From Thermoplasmatota archaeon (GTDB lineage Archaea; Thermoplasmatota; Thermoplasmata; Thermoplasmatales; Thermoplasmataceae): a DNA stretch of 6,478 nucleotides. Location of the stretch: assembly GCA_023379355.1 (NCBI GenBank), contig JAMCUD010000025.1, forward strand, positions 1-6,478, given 5' to 3'. Below are positions 6,062-6,478 of this stretch, piece by piece; position 1 is the first letter of the stretch, and each line of letters begins with the position of its first letter. The translations under genes were made by a program, and so were the position numbers. The notes beneath the pieces are model-generated. The model did no database searches, had not been told where the DNA came from, and saw only the letters and a list, made by a program, of their open reading frames with translations.

Positions 6062-6478
6062 ATGATGTCACGGGAAGCTGCATTTCAAGGGTTTCCAGTT
6101 CTTGAAACGGTAAGGCTCCTTCTCAGACAGATCGCCCTGACGGATGCTGAAGCCATTTTCTCCATAAAGTCCCTGCCGAATGTCACTGGTAAATATGGGA
6201 GGAAGCCGCATATTTCTATGAACCGGACAGAAGAATATATAAAGGAAATTCAAAAGGATTATTCAGAAGGGAAGACCCTGTTCTGGTGCATTATTGTGGA
6301 GGAGACCAAACCTCATTGCAGGTACAGCATGCCTCTGGAACATGGATCTGGAATCCGACATAGCAGAACTTGGTTATGAACTCCACCCCGAGTACTGGAG
6401 AAAAGGTATAATGACGGAGGCACTGGAAGCTCTGATCAGATGGGCTTTCCAGGAATTTGAACTTAACAGAATAGAAGC
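6062..6478 (+). pseudogene. GNAT acetyltransferase (RimJ/RimL type), frameshifted and cut by window edge
   Basis: Two reading frames together encode a GNAT N-acetyltransferase of the RimJ/RimL type, which transfers acetyl from acetyl-CoA to an N-terminal or side-chain amine. Frame one runs from ATG 6062 (or 6065) to about 6310 and contains LETVRLLLRQI and the helix EEYIKEIQKDY. It then drifts into non-homologous sequence and stops at 6377-6379. The rest of the family pattern continues in the +1 frame from 6312 to the window end: LIAGTACLWN, AELGYELHPEYW, then RKGIMTEAL (acetyl-CoA loop) and LNRIE. The join lies in ACCAAACCTC, so one extra base or two missing bases explain it. The family-conserved Glu of the ETERL motif is Val here. 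The gene may be decaying, or the shift may be a sequencing or assembly error. As written, the product lacks the acetyl-CoA loop and would be inactive. A TATA box with leaderless spacing precedes it. Confidence 0.85.

Noticed and set aside
6305..6316. Programmed +1 frameshifting in the acetyltransferase
   Set aside because: No recognised shift signal, such as a stop or rare-codon pause in the A site or a downstream structure, is apparent; a simple indel is the more economical explanation.
1..6478. A new defence, mobile or biosynthetic system
   Set aside because: Gene content is housekeeping-like, with no integrase, transposase, terminal repeats, spacer arrays or toxin-antitoxin pair. The only unknown protein stands alone.

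Overview
The window looks like chromosomal DNA from a euryarchaeon, most likely a member of Thermoplasmatales or a close relative. The signs are an archaeal family B DNA polymerase with a uracil read-ahead pocket, TATA boxes about 25 bases upstream of start codons with no leader (polB and the acetyltransferase), heavy use of AGA/AGG for Arg and ATA for Ile, and tightly packed genes. The lineage is inferred from these features; I could not run a search.

Layout, left to right. A minus-strand pair occupies 1-1969. It holds a divergent serine hydroxymethyltransferase (SHMT)-family PLP enzyme (806-1969), followed 10 bases later by a protein with four CBS domains that runs off the left edge (1-795). 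The ribosome binding site of the CBS gene overlaps the stop codon of the SHMT-like gene, so the two are probably co-transcribed and translationally coupled. A divergent promoter region (about 1970-2130) separates this pair from a complete family B DNA polymerase gene on the plus strand (2131-4506). The polymerase converges on a minus-strand D-2-hydroxyacid dehydrogenase gene (4501-5394); both genes terminate inside the same 6-base palindrome TCATGA. Upstream of the dehydrogenase, also on the minus strand, is an unrecognised 120-residue ORF (5488-5850). A 211-base divergent gap follows, with a good 10-bp hairpin, an orphan AGGAGG, and a possible 24-codon small ORF. The window ends in a GNAT (RimJ/RimL-type) acetyltransferase on the plus strand that is broken by a one-frame shift near 6311.

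How the genes relate. The SHMT-like/CBS pair is the only convincing operon. It joins a PLP enzyme of amino-acid or one-carbon metabolism to a likely adenine-nucleotide sensor. The polymerase, dehydrogenase and acetyltransferase are independent neighbours. I found no mobile element, CRISPR array, RNA gene or clear defence system. Most of the window is ordinary housekeeping DNA. The items most worth following are the altered active site of the SHMT-like enzyme, the shared-stop arrangement, the unknown 120-residue protein, the structured gap beside it, and the frameshifted acetyltransferase.
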